Below are positions 25,765 through 35,304 of a DNA stretch of 64,000 nt, piece after piece. The translations under genes were made by a program, and so were the position numbers. Source of the stretch: Hymenobacter crusticola (GTDB lineage: Bacteria > Bacteroidota > Bacteroidia > Cytophagales > Hymenobacteraceae). Every line of letters starts with the position of its first letter. The first letter of the stretch is position 1. The notes beneath the pieces are model-generated. The model was not told where the DNA came from and did no database searches. It saw only the letters and a program-made list of their open reading frames with translations. The stretch is from NCBI RefSeq assembly GCF_002154225.1, contig NZ_MTSE01000017.1:1-64000 (forward strand), written 5' to 3'.

Positions 25765-25839
25765 CTAGATGATGCCCGTCCTCGTCATTTTCCACACGGC
25801 TGCTAGGCTAAGCAGCAAAAACAAGTTCGCCGAGTGGTG
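25765..25839 (-). pseudogene. Remnant of a paralogue of the gene at 25045
   Basis: On the minus strand this stretch reads HSANLFLLLSLAAVWKMTRT followed by two residues and a stop, closely similar to NSLYLLLLLSIVSIWKMTRP at the C terminus of the neighbouring protein. A stop codon lies just before the fragment (25840-25842), so only the last 24 codons or so survive. It lies between the intact paralogue and the gene at 25859. Confidence 0.75.
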
Positions 25840-25858
25840 TCACTTAGCTATACCTAGC

Positions 25859-26143
25859 CTAGGCTCCTAGCAGCGCTTGGTTCACATACACATACGTGTA
25901 GCGGTGTTGCACCTGCTCGGGTACGGCAGGGAGTTGTTGCTGGGTCCAGGTATCATCGTCGAAGATGCTTTGCAGTTGGGCTTCGATCTGGTCCAGAGAA
26001 AGGTCGGCTAACTTGTCGTCGAGGGCCACAGCGCGTTGGTGGAGTTCTTCGGGTGTAGTAGCTAGGGTAGTAGGAACTGGCGCGTCGGAAGAGGGCAACT
26101 GCTGGAGAGCCGCCAGCACTTGTGGAGTGAGGTACTGCTTCAT
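25859..26143 (-). CDS. Small hypothetical protein (94 residues)
   Basis: It begins MKQYLTPQVLAALQQLPSSD. Leucine- and glutamine-rich helices are predicted, followed by a C-terminal RYTYVYVNQALLG segment. No motif or signal peptide. The longer frame up to 26227 is discarded because its first 28 codons lie in an AT-rich promoter-like stretch. Function unknown. Confidence 0.55.
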   Translation of the reverse strand: MKQYLTPQVLAALQQLPSSDAPVPTTLATTPEELHQRAVALDDKLADLSLDQIEAQLQSIFDDDTWTQQQLPAVPEQVQHRYTYVYVNQALLGA

Positions 26144-26632
26144 AAAAAGGGATAAGCAAAAATTTGAGGTGCCGGGTACTGATAAGTACGTATCCTCTCG
26201 GATGTTTTTGCAAGAAAAATCATCCAATGGTCAAATAAACTGCGGAAGCGTCTGGGTGTATCAATAGCTAGGCGACAATGTGATGTTTGTCTTTGATAAG
26301 TACAATATAATGTGTATTAGACAATGCTTTAGTATTGCACTTTAATAGTATTAAATTGGTATTAACAGTGTTGATTATTTGTTAAAATATAATTATTAGA
26401 ATTTTATGAGACTAAAAAGTAGGTTGTGGTGAGCAAGATTATGTACAATCATAAAAGGAATAAAATAGAAAATATGTCAATGCAAAGCGGTATTAACTGA
26501 AACGTTTGCATATAAAGTCGAGAAAAATAATAATTTCTCAAAATGAAATCATTGGTATCAAAATAAGACTTGCGCTGTATACTTGTGGATTGATGTTGTT
26601 CAGCTCACCAAAAAATCACTAAAAGCAACTAC
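26144..26632. other. AT-rich control region upstream of the SusC/SusD pair
   Basis: About 490 bases of clearly AT-rich DNA without a gene. It presumably contains the promoters of the divergent genes at 26143 and 26633, and it holds the AAACGTTT palindrome described separately. Confidence 0.5.
26500..26507. promoter_or_regulatory. Weak LacI-type operator core before susC
   Basis: AAACGTTT is a perfect 8-base palindrome with a central CG, the same core as the operator candidate at 3961-3976, but its flanks are not symmetric. It lies about 125 bases before the SusC start codon. Confidence 0.3.
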
Positions 26633-29600
26633 ATGAAACAAAAATTACTCGTAACACTTCTCTTGGTTGTTGGCCTGTTGCAGCAGGTAGCAGCGCAGAG
26701 TCGAGCAATTTCGGGGCGGGTCACAGACCGAACCAATGGGCAAGGGCTACCAGGGGTCACGGTGCTGGCAAAAGGCACGACTATCGGCGTCTCTACTAAT
26801 GCCGATGGCGGCTACTCGATTACAGTCCCAACAACTTCCTCGGTTCTCACTTTTTCTTCCATCGGCTACTCCGCCGTCGAGCAGCCCATTGGCTCGGCTA
26901 CTAGCATCAACGTTTCGCTAGGTGCTGATACCAAGCAGCTTGGGGAAGTAGTCGTAACTGGTGCCCTCGGTATTCAGCGCCAGGCGCAAGAGCTAGGTTA
27001 TGCTACTTCAACCATTGGCTCAAAGGAACTTAACCAGGCACGTGTAACAAACGTGACCAACGGCCTAGCCGGTAAAGTATCGGGCTTGCAGATTCAAACC
27101 GTTAACAACGGCATCAATCCTAGCGTACGCGTTACGTTACGCGGCACTCGCTCGCTCACAGGTGAAAACCAGGCTTTGGTGGTTATCGACGGCGTGCAGA
27201 CGACGCAGGACGTGCTAACCTCGTTGAATCCTGACGATATTGCTGACATAACTATTCTGAAAGGCGCCAATGCTGCCGCCCTTTACGGCTCGCAAGCCAC
27301 AAACGGCGCCCTGATTATTACTACTAAGAAAGGCGGCAACGGGCCTGCTGTTACTTTCACCCACACTTCGCAGCTAGAGCAGATCAGCTTCTGGCCCAAG
27401 CTCCAGAACGAGTTTGGCCCCGGCTCGTCGGAGTGGATTCAGGAATACACACCCTACGAAAACCAGCAGTACGGTCCCCGTTTCGACGGCACTATCCGTG
27501 ACCTAGGGTACAAGCCAGAAGTAGGCGATGTACAAAAGATTGCGTACGTGTCACGGCCGAACGAACGCAAAGATTTCTTCAATACTGGTTACCAGATGCA
27601 GAATAACGTGTCGTTTTCAGGCGGCGACAAGGATACTAAAATCTACGTCTCGTACCAGAATACGCACAACAAAGGCATCTTACCGAAGGATGAGTATGAC
27701 CGCAATACCTTCCGTACGAACGCTTCGCGCCAGATGGGCAAGCTCTCGGCTGGCGTAAACGTGTCGTACACTACCTACAAAGTTGACCAAACGACTGGTG
27801 GCGTTTACAACCAACTGCTGAACACCTCGTCGCTGATTCCGCTTACACAGTACAAGAACTGGCAGACCGACGTATATGCTAACCCCAACGGCTATTACAA
27901 CGAGTACTTTGCCAACCCTTACTTCAACCTTGACGACAACCGCCGCAGCATCCGCCGCAACACGCTAGTTGGCAACATCGACCTAGGCTACAAGATTACG
28001 AGCTGGCTGACCGCGCAGTACCGCATAGGCCTCACGGCCATCACCGAGGGTAATAAGAGCTGGCAGGAGAAATTTACGTACTCGAACTATACGCTCACCC
28101 GGCCGATCAACTCCCGCACCAACATTCCAGGAGCAGTATCTGATCTGTCCAGTGCCGTGAACCGCCTCAACTCCGACTTGTTCCTCAACTTCGACAAGAA
28201 ATTCGGGGTGATTTCGGTGAAAGCTATTTTAGGCAACAACGTGCAGGTGAATAACGCCAACTACCAGAGCGTAGCCGCCAATGCGCTGTTCGTGCCAGGC
28301 GTGTTCAACGTTAACAACCGCATTGGAGAGCTGACCGGAGGGCAGGCGCAGTTCCGCTACCGTCAGGGTGCCTTCTTCGGCGACCTTACCCTAGGGTATA
28401 AGGACTTAATCTATCTGCACGGCTCCGGTCGCCAGGAAACTGTTTCGACGCTTGACCCCGACAACCGGTCCTACTTCTACCCGAGCGTAGATGCCTCGTT
28501 GGTGCTTTCTGAAGCCATACCCGCGCTGAAGGAGCTGTCCTTTTTCGACTACGGCAAGCTGCGTGGCGGCTACTCCAAGGTGGGCCAGGTGAACTTTCCC
28601 AACAGCTCGTCCGGCGTAGCTACCACGTACGGCGCCTACAGCCTAGCTTCCGCGTATAACACGGGCAGCGGCTTTCCATTCGGCTCTACAGCGTCGCTTA
28701 CGCTCAGCAACCAGGTTGTGCAGCCTGGCTTGCGGCCAGAATTTACGCACTCTACAGAAGTGGGCACCGAACTGAGCTTCCTGCGGCAGCGTGCAAGCCT
28801 GACGGCTACGTACTACTACCAACTCTCCGTTGACCAGATCATTGCGGCGAGCATTGCCCCTGCCAGCGGCTATAGCTCCTATTTGCTCAACGCGGGTCGT
28901 GTGCAAAACAACGGGGTAGAAGTAGATCTAAACTTCACGCCTATCGAGAGCCGCAGTGGTTTTACATGGCGCGTGGGCGCTAACTACAACTACAACAACA
29001 ACAAAGTGCTCAAGATTACGGACCAGACGCAGCAGTTGGCTTTGTCCACGACCGGTGACAATGGGCAAGCACAGATATACGCCATTGCTGGGCAGCCCTA
29101 TCCAGTTATTCAGGGTACCGACTACAACCGCGACAGCCAGGGTCGTGTGATTCTCTCCTACATCAACCTAGGTCAGGGAACAGCCGCCAATGGCACTAAG
29201 TACGATCGGCAAGGTTGGGTGCCGTCGCAGGCGAGCCAGTTGACTAATTACGGCAACTCGCTGCCTAAGCACAAATACGGCTTCAACACCAGCGTATCGT
29301 TCAAAGGCCTCACGCTCGCGGCGCAGGCTGAGTACCGTACGGGCTACTATATCTACCACGGCGTAGCCTCTACTATGGACTTCACAGGAGCCTCGGCGCG
29401 TAGTGCATCTACCGGTCGCCTGCCCTTTGTGATGCCAAACTCCTCAGTACTTGCTGCCGACGGCGTAAACTACGAGGCCAACACCACCAACCTGACGCCT
29501 GGTGGGGCCGAGTTTTGGGCTAACAGCTCTTACAACCGCAATATTGCCGCCAACTACGTCACCAAGGGCGACTTCTTCAAGCTGCGGGAGCTGTCGTTGA

Positions 29601-29818
29601 GCTACGCAGTACCTACCACACTACTAGGTGAGGCGAAGTTTATCAAGGGTTTGAACCTCAATCTATACGGTCGTAACCTGTTCCTGTGGGTGCCCAAGGA
29701 AAACCAATGGACCGATCCGGAATTCAGTAACCAGAGTGGCAATGCCATCGGCATTAACGACGTGGGCCAGACACCGCCTACTCGCTTCTACGGCGCTAGC
29801 CTATCGGCCACCTTTTAA
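26633..29818 (+). CDS. SusC/RagA-family TonB-linked outer membrane protein
   Basis: A 1061-residue outer-membrane transporter that imports glycans or other large nutrients with its SusD partner, powered by TonB. The signal peptide ends VAAQ (residue 22). A carboxypeptidase-regulatory-like domain follows (about 25-105, RAISGRVTDRTNGQGLPGV and later GGYSIT). The plug domain contains LGEVVVTGALG, VRVTLRGTRS and ALVVIDGV. The rest is a long 22-strand barrel ending in an aromatic C terminus (ATF). SusD follows after 12 bases. No glycosidase or regulator is adjacent, so the substrate cannot be inferred; peptides are also possible for such orphan pairs. Confidence 0.95.
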   Translation: MKQKLLVTLLLVVGLLQQVAAQSRAISGRVTDRTNGQGLPGVTVLAKGTTIGVSTNADGGYSITVPTTSSVLTFSSIGYSAVEQPIGSATSINVSLGADTKQLGEVVVTGALGIQRQAQELGYATSTIGSKELNQARVTNVTNGLAGKVSGLQIQTVNNGINPSVRVTLRGTRSLTGENQALVVIDGVQTTQDVLTSLNPDDIADITILKGANAAALYGSQATNGALIITTKKGGNGPAVTFTHTSQLEQISFWPKLQNEFGPGSSEWIQEYTPYENQQYGPRFDGTIRDLGYKPEVGDVQKIAYVSRPNERKDFFNTGYQMQNNVSFSGGDKDTKIYVSYQNTHNKGILPKDEYDRNTFRTNASRQMGKLSAGVNVSYTTYKVDQTTGGVYNQLLNTSSLIPLTQYKNWQTDVYANPNGYYNEYFANPYFNLDDNRRSIRRNTLVGNIDLGYKITSWLTAQYRIGLTAITEGNKSWQEKFTYSNYTLTRPINSRTNIPGAVSDLSSAVNRLNSDLFLNFDKKFGVISVKAILGNNVQVNNANYQSVAANALFVPGVFNVNNRIGELTGGQAQFRYRQGAFFGDLTLGYKDLIYLHGSGRQETVSTLDPDNRSYFYPSVDASLVLSEAIPALKELSFFDYGKLRGGYSKVGQVNFPNSSSGVATTYGAYSLASAYNTGSGFPFGSTASLTLSNQVVQPGLRPEFTHSTEVGTELSFLRQRASLTATYYYQLSVDQIIAASIAPASGYSSYLLNAGRVQNNGVEVDLNFTPIESRSGFTWRVGANYNYNNNKVLKITDQTQQLALSTTGDNGQAQIYAIAGQPYPVIQGTDYNRDSQGRVILSYINLGQGTAANGTKYDRQGWVPSQASQLTNYGNSLPKHKYGFNTSVSFKGLTLAAQAEYRTGYYIYHGVASTMDFTGASARSASTGRLPFVMPNSSVLAADGVNYEANTTNLTPGGAEFWANSSYNRNIAANYVTKGDFFKLRELSLSYAVPTTLLGEAKFIKGLNLNLYGRNLFLWVPKENQWTDPEFSNQSGNAIGINDVGQTPPTRFYGASLSATF

Positions 29819-29830
29819 TTCGCATCAGTG

Positions 29831-31441
29831 ATGAAAAATATAGCAAAGCTTTTCGTGGCTGCAGCGCTCCTGTCGCTGGCAACCGGCTGCGAGTCGTTCT
29901 ACGACATCAACGACAACCCAAACAGCGTGACTCCGGATAAGGTGGTGCCTTCTGCCATCCTGGCCCAGGCCCTGAAAGTAACCGGCGACACCTACGGCCT
30001 GACCCTGAATGGCTACGGTAGCTGGACGGTTGGTTACTGGGGTAAGACCGGTACCGTGAATGGCTACAATGAGGAGCGTACTTACACGTACGGCGCCACT
30101 TACTATCAAGGCTTTTGGGGCAATACGTATGATAATTTGAAGGACTACGATGGTATCGAGAAAAGCGCCTCCGCGCAGGGGCAGCTCTACCATGCGGCTA
30201 TTGCCAAGATCATGAAGGCCTTCAATTACCAGTTGCTGGTAGATCAGTACGGCGATATTCCTTACACGCAGTCGTTACAGGCCGATGCGGCTACCCCTAT
30301 CATCGCGCCCCAGTACGACAAGGCTGAGGACATCTACAAAGATTTGATTTTGCGACTGGATGAGGCCGTGGCTGCCATCAAAACAGCGCCCTCTACCACT
30401 CAGGCCGTGAGCGGCGAAGATATTGTCTTCACGGGCAACATGACTAATTGGGTGAAGTTTGCCAACACACTCAAGCTTCGTATTCTGCTCCGTCAGTCCT
30501 TTGTACCATCGTTGGATAGTTACATCCGCACCGAGATGGCGAAGCTGCAAACAACGGCAACCGATGGCTTTGTAACTACCGACGTGCAAGTACAGCCTGG
30601 CTATATCCAATCAACGGGTAAGCAGAACCCTTTCTGGAATTCTTACCGCGCCAATCCTGCTGGCTCGCGCATTGCCCAGAGCAACTACCAAAATGGCACG
30701 CAGTACATCATTGATCAGTACGACAAAAATAACGATCCGCGGGTATCGCAACTCTATGTGAAGGCCACGGCAGGAGCATTCAACGGGACCTATAAGGGTG
30801 TAGTGCTCGGCGACCCAAACCCGCTGCCGGGTAGCACCCAGATTTCGCGCTGGAAAGACTATGGCGGCATCCTAAAGGGGTTCGATGCACCAGTGCCACT
30901 GCTGCTAGCGGCCGAAAGCTACTTTCTGCAAGCGGAGGCTAAGTCGCGCGGCTACCTAACCGGAGGCGACGCTGGCGCCAAAGCTGACTACAACAACGGC
31001 ATTCGGACCTCATTCGTGTACTTCTATACGCCTGCTCCGAGCCAATCTGGTAGCACAAACAACGTGTCGGCTAATGCCATGTCAGACTACACCAAGTACT
31101 TGGACGCCAATTCTTCCAATGGTTTAGTAAGCTGGGATGCAGCTACCACTAGGTTAGACGTTCCGACTGGAAGCAACCCGCGTGCTGTTACCAAATTGGA
31201 AAAAATCATCTACCAGAAGTACTTGGCAATGAACACGGTAACATCTATTGAAGCGTGGAACGAGTACCGTCGGACAGCATATCCTAAGTTTCCACCCTCG
31301 CTGCAATCCGTCTCGCCGCGCGCCGACAAGCTGCCGCTACGTCTGCTATACCCGCAAACGGAGGTGAGTACAAACAGTGCCAACATCCCAGCAGATATCA
31401 ATCAGTTTACGTCCAAAATTTTCTGGGATGTACTGGACTAA
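29831..31441 (+). CDS. SusD/RagB-family nutrient-binding outer membrane lipoprotein
   Basis: A 536-residue surface lipoprotein that captures substrate over the SusC channel. The signal peptide MKNIAKLFVAAALLSLATGC gives a lipidated Cys20. The start segment FYDINDNPNSVTPDKVVPSAIL and the helical TPR-like core with YGDIPYTQSLQ place it in the SusD-like_2 group. ATG 29831 is used; the GTG just before it is less likely. It is the second gene of the SusC/SusD operon and is followed by a perfect 18-bp terminator. Confidence 0.94.
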   Translation: MKNIAKLFVAAALLSLATGCESFYDINDNPNSVTPDKVVPSAILAQALKVTGDTYGLTLNGYGSWTVGYWGKTGTVNGYNEERTYTYGATYYQGFWGNTYDNLKDYDGIEKSASAQGQLYHAAIAKIMKAFNYQLLVDQYGDIPYTQSLQADAATPIIAPQYDKAEDIYKDLILRLDEAVAAIKTAPSTTQAVSGEDIVFTGNMTNWVKFANTLKLRILLRQSFVPSLDSYIRTEMAKLQTTATDGFVTTDVQVQPGYIQSTGKQNPFWNSYRANPAGSRIAQSNYQNGTQYIIDQYDKNNDPRVSQLYVKATAGAFNGTYKGVVLGDPNPLPGSTQISRWKDYGGILKGFDAPVPLLLAAESYFLQAEAKSRGYLTGGDAGAKADYNNGIRTSFVYFYTPAPSQSGSTNNVSANAMSDYTKYLDANSSNGLVSWDAATTRLDVPTGSNPRAVTKLEKIIYQKYLAMNTVTSIEAWNEYRRTAYPKFPPSLQSVSPRADKLPLRLLYPQTEVSTNSANIPADINQFTSKIFWDVLD

Positions 31442-31457
31442 AAGCTAGGTCTGAGCT

Positions 31458-31497
31458 ACAAAAAAAGGAGGTTGACTCGTCAACCTCCTTTTTTTGT
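31458..31497 (+). terminator. Hairpin terminator after SusD
   Basis: A perfect 18-bp stem (31458-31475 with 31480-31497) has a 4-base loop, flanked by A and T runs, and starts 16 bases after the stop codon. Confidence 0.9.
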
Positions 31498-31551
31498 GTT
31501 GTTAAGGGAAGCGTTTCGAAAAATAGATGGGCACCCAGTCAATTTGCCGTC

Positions 31552-31600
31552 TGCCCAAACGCATTCAAGTAAACATCCGGGCTGCTTTCCCGTTTGGGCA
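31552..31600 (+). promoter_or_regulatory. Inverted repeat in the leader of the TonB receptor gene
   Basis: TGCCCAAACG (31552-31561) pairs perfectly with CGTTTGGGCA (31591-31600). A direct repeat AGTCAATTT occurs before and after this hairpin (31537-31545 and 31603-31611). It sits just upstream of the receptor start codon and could be a protein-binding site or a structured leader. No riboswitch consensus was recognised. Confidence 0.35.
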
Positions 31601-31621
31601 AGAGTCAATTTACTTTTTTTC

Positions 31622-33733
31622 ATGCCCCAGCGCTACTATTTGCCGCTGCTGCTTTTGGTGCAGCTGCCTGCTTACGCCCAAAACCTAGCTTCTGTCTCCG
31701 ATACTGCCCGCACCGTGCGCCTGCCCGAAGCCACTGTGACGGGCTACGGCACACGTTTGCCTCTGCGCCGTACGGCTGCCGCCATCGGCGTGGTCGACGC
31801 GGCGACCATCGAGCGTTTCAACCAAACCTCTCTTACCCAGGCGGTAAATACGCTGCCAGGTGTGCGGTTGGAAGAACGAGCTACCGCTAGCTACCGCATT
31901 AGTGTGCGGGGCAGCACCCTGCGCTCACCCTTTGGCGTGCGCAACGTGAAAGTGTACTACAATGATATCCCCTTTACGGAGGCCGCCGGCACCACACAGC
32001 TTAACTTGCTCGACCCAGCCATCATCGGGCGCATCGAGGTGATCAAAGGTCCTGCTGGTAGTGTGTACGGAGCGGGCACGGGTGGTGTCATCTTATTTGA
32101 AAACCGCAAACCTAGGCCCGACGAAGCCAGAGCCCAAGTGGGCTTTACGGTCGGCAGCTTCGGTCTGCGACGCTACTCCGTAGTGGCAGAAAGCGGCACG
32201 GCAACGGGTTATCTGCGCGCGCAATACGCCCGACAATCCGTGGATGGCTACCGGGACCAGAGCGCCCTGCGCCGCGACGTATTTGCCCTAGATGGCGAGT
32301 TCACGCCTTCCGACAAGCGCACCATTGCGGTACATGGCCTGTACACCGATATCTATTATCAATTACCTGGTGGTCTCACGCGGGCACAATACGAGCAGAA
32401 CCCACGCCAGGCGCGACCTGGGACAGCTACGGCACCCGGCACGGTAGCGCAAAAGGCGTCGTATGCATCGCGCACGGCGCTGCTGGGCGTGAGTCACGAG
32501 TACCGTTTCTCCGACCGTTTCTCCAACAAAACCACCCTGTATACTTCGGCCACTTCCATCCAAACGCCTTACTTGGTGGATTTTGAGCGGAACACGGGCG
32601 TGGGTTGGGGCGGGCGCTCGAGTTTCAACTATCGTACAACGTTGGCAGGGCGTACGTTGCGGCTAGGTGCCGGGGCGGAGCTTCAAAACAGCTTCGAGGA
32701 CGCACGGAGTTACCGAAACCTAGCCGGTGTGCCCGGCACGTTGCGCTACGACGACGAGATTCGGACAGCGGCTGGGTTTGTGTTTGGGCAGGCAGAGTTG
32801 GAATTGCCCGCTGGCCTTCTGGCTACTGTGGCAGCTAGCTATAACCGGCAGCGTTACCGCATTGCGCGAATTTCGGATGCCGCCACGCAACCTGATAGCT
32901 ATCAGTTCGAGCGCAACTTCCGGCCGCAGGTTTCGCCGCGAGTTGCGCTGCTCAAAGAACTCACTCCCCGCATTTCCGCCTATGCTAGCGTGAGCAGTGG
33001 CTTTTCGCCGCCCACCGACGAGGAAATTCGCCCCTCAGATGGCAGCCTAAATCGGGCCTTGCAAGCGGAGCGCGGCACGAGCTACGAGCTGGGTACAAAA
33101 GGGAATGCGTTCAACAACCGCCTGACCTTCGACCTAGCCTTGTTTGATTTTCGGCTGCGACAAACCATCGTAACGCGCACTACCGATGCGGGTACCAGTG
33201 TATTCTTCAACTCTGGCAACACTCGGCAGCGCGGCGTAGAAGCCGCTGTGAGCGGCTGGCTCTGGCGTCCCACTTCCGAAGCCACAACCTTAGGTTCTAC
33301 CCAACTAGCTGGGCTGCGGGCGTGGGGTAGTTTTGCTTACAACCATTTTCGCTTTGGGGCTTACCAAAATAACGATCAGGACAACAGCGGCAAGCGCCTG
33401 ACTGGCACGGCTCCCCAGACTCTGACGGCGGGCCTTGATGCGGGGCTACGCATCGGCTTCTACCTCAGTCCAACCATTAACCACCAGGCCCGCATTCCGC
33501 TCAATGACGCCAACACAGCGTACGCCGCTGGTTACTGGACCTTTGGCACGCGCGCTGGCTGGCATCGTACAGTGCTAGGCCACCTCGAGACTGATATCTA
33601 TGCGGGTATTGAAAACGCACTAGACCGGCGCTATAGCTTAGGCAACGACTTGAATGCCTTCGGAAGCCGCTATTTTCAGCCTGCTCCAGGCCGCAACTAC
33701 TACGCGGGGGCAACCTTGGGCTGGAAAATTTAG
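31622..33733 (+). CDS. TonB-dependent outer membrane receptor
   Basis: A 703-residue outer-membrane receptor for import of a chelated metal or other nutrient. The signal peptide is MPQRYYLPLLLLVQLPAYAQ. The plug domain (about 35-160) carries LPEATVTGYGTRLP at its start, SLTQAVNTLPGVRLEER, and IGRIEVIKGPAGSVYGAGTGGVI. The barrel ends in a hydrophobic C-terminal strand. There is no carboxypeptidase-regulatory-like domain, unlike SusC, so it resembles siderophore or cobalamin receptors. The frame is open upstream to 31472, but that part overlaps the SusD terminator, so ATG 31622 is used. No adjacent transport or siderophore genes define its ligand. Confidence 0.9.
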   Translation: MPQRYYLPLLLLVQLPAYAQNLASVSDTARTVRLPEATVTGYGTRLPLRRTAAAIGVVDAATIERFNQTSLTQAVNTLPGVRLEERATASYRISVRGSTLRSPFGVRNVKVYYNDIPFTEAAGTTQLNLLDPAIIGRIEVIKGPAGSVYGAGTGGVILFENRKPRPDEARAQVGFTVGSFGLRRYSVVAESGTATGYLRAQYARQSVDGYRDQSALRRDVFALDGEFTPSDKRTIAVHGLYTDIYYQLPGGLTRAQYEQNPRQARPGTATAPGTVAQKASYASRTALLGVSHEYRFSDRFSNKTTLYTSATSIQTPYLVDFERNTGVGWGGRSSFNYRTTLAGRTLRLGAGAELQNSFEDARSYRNLAGVPGTLRYDDEIRTAAGFVFGQAELELPAGLLATVAASYNRQRYRIARISDAATQPDSYQFERNFRPQVSPRVALLKELTPRISAYASVSSGFSPPTDEEIRPSDGSLNRALQAERGTSYELGTKGNAFNNRLTFDLALFDFRLRQTIVTRTTDAGTSVFFNSGNTRQRGVEAAVSGWLWRPTSEATTLGSTQLAGLRAWGSFAYNHFRFGAYQNNDQDNSGKRLTGTAPQTLTAGLDAGLRIGFYLSPTINHQARIPLNDANTAYAAGYWTFGTRAGWHRTVLGHLETDIYAGIENALDRRYSLGNDLNAFGSRYFQPAPGRNYYAGATLGWKI

Positions 33734-33776
33734 AACACGGATTCGAGCGAATGGTGCGAATGCATATTCGTACAAG

Positions 33777-33812
33777 CAAAAACGCCATCTTTTCAATAGG
33801 ATGGCGTTTTTG
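33777..33812 (+). terminator. Hairpin terminator after the TonB receptor
   Basis: A perfect 13-bp stem (33777-33789 with 33800-33812) has a 10-base loop and a following T run. Confidence 0.85.
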
Positions 33813-34458
33813 TTTTTGAGCTAATAATAAATTTTCAGTTGCCAATTTGTGGTAACCGAAAACATATTTAGGTCTGTCGTTCGAATTACGTTGCCCTAAT
33901 TCTTATAACGAGTAAAACTTGGCAGAATCATCTAGGATGCCTCTGCCGGAACCAAGTGTACTTTGAGCTGATAGCAAAGGCTTCGCCAAGCAAACTGTAA
34001 CCCTTAGGAGTTGCACGTGACCCGGATGCCACTCTGCGCTATTGTCGGTGTAAGAAGCACATCTCTATATTTAAGATGTAACTATCTGTAATACAAGAAT
34101 ATAAGAAAGGATAAGGGCTTTTTGATAAGCTTAGCTTGTGAGCAAAAGGCAATCTTATACGAGCATGAAACCAATAAGGTTACTGAAGCTTGGAAGCCGT
34201 ATTGCATGATTTTAGAAAAAATTATGACATTTTTTTTGTGCATTAATATAAATTCACTAATATCGTTACGGGATTAGTTAAAATATTTATTGATTAAGTG
34301 CAGTTGTAAGTTGCTCCTAGTATGCATAGGGCCCTGCTTAAGAAAAACTACGCTTATTAATCTCTCATCTGCATTCTAATGGCAGATGAATAAAGCCGCT
34401 TAGTGCCTATCTGCTATGAGAGCAGGTAATACTTCATACATCTCATTTCGAAAACCAA
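33813..34458. other. AT-rich region upstream of the polysaccharide locus
   Basis: About 645 bases without a gene, AT-rich in its second half. It probably holds the promoter of the polysaccharide genes that start at 34459, but I see no clear -7/-33 pair. Confidence 0.4.
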
Positions 34459-35256
34459 GTGAACAGAGCAACACAGTTAGTGCTAAAGAGTAGTAAATAT
34501 TGGTGTTTCTTGATTTGTTTAATTTTTGCATCCTGCACTACTTCTAGAAATTTGATTTATCTGAGTGATCTGAAAAATGTTAGAGAGTATGACGAGGAAA
34601 TAAAAAACAAAGTTGACACTAAGATTTATCCTGATGATTTATTGAGTATTACAGTAAGTAGTTTGAACCCTGAAGCTAATATATTATTCAATAATGGCAC
34701 CATACAGTCAGGTACTACTAATAGTTTAGCTGCTAGTAGTAAAGCAAACGAAGGATACTTAGTTGATAAAAACGGTAGTATAAATTTCCCAGTTTTGGGG
34801 AAAGTAAAGCTAGGAGGGTTGACCAAAGAGCAAGCTATAGAAAAAATGACGAGTGAAATTAAAAATCACGTCAAAAATCCTATTGTTAATATACGATTTA
34901 TAAATTTCAGAATTACAGTTATTGGGGAGGTTACTCATCCCTCTACTTTTACAATTCCTAATGAAAGAATCAATATAATAGAAGCATTAGGCTTGGCTGG
35001 AGATATGACCGCTTATGGTAAGCGGGAAAACATGCTTATTATAAGAGAAAAAGAAGGAGTTAGGAGTGTTGTAAAAGTAGATTTAACGAACAAAGACATA
35101 TTAAATTCACCGTATTTTTATTTGCAACAGAATGATATATTATATGTAGAGCCTGCTAGAATAAAGCAGCTTCAGAGTAGCTCAAGCACCTTCTATGTAC
35201 CGCTCATATCAGCAGCTGTTTCTATTTTGAGCTTAGTTATAATAATATTCAAATAA
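34459..35256 (+). CDS. Polysaccharide export lipoprotein (Wza type)
   Basis: A 265-residue outer-membrane lipoprotein that forms the export channel for surface polysaccharide. Its signal peptide ends in FASC with the lipidated cysteine near residue 26. The Poly_export domain (about 50-140) includes IYPDDLLSITVSSLNPEAN and GSINFPVLGKVKLGGLT. A SLBB-like domain follows (about 145-215; FTIPNERINIIEALGLAGD). A C-terminal hydrophobic segment (about 245-263) is present. The first in-frame start is GTG 34459; no ATG fits. The coding sequence is markedly AT-rich compared with the genes before it. The Wzc-like kinase follows 48 bases later, as is usual in these loci. Confidence 0.9.
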   Translation: MNRATQLVLKSSKYWCFLICLIFASCTTSRNLIYLSDLKNVREYDEEIKNKVDTKIYPDDLLSITVSSLNPEANILFNNGTIQSGTTNSLAASSKANEGYLVDKNGSINFPVLGKVKLGGLTKEQAIEKMTSEIKNHVKNPIVNIRFINFRITVIGEVTHPSTFTIPNERINIIEALGLAGDMTAYGKRENMLIIREKEGVRSVVKVDLTNKDILNSPYFYLQQNDILYVEPARIKQLQSSSSTFYVPLISAAVSILSLVIIIFK

Positions 35257-35304
35257 AAAGTAAGTGTTGGTTGTTTTTTTGTATGATTAAATAATTGAGT
35301 AGAT

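Noticed and set aside
33860..33900. GTTCGAATTACG resembling a tRNA T-loop
   Set aside because: No acceptor stem, anticodon arm or CCA end could be built around it.
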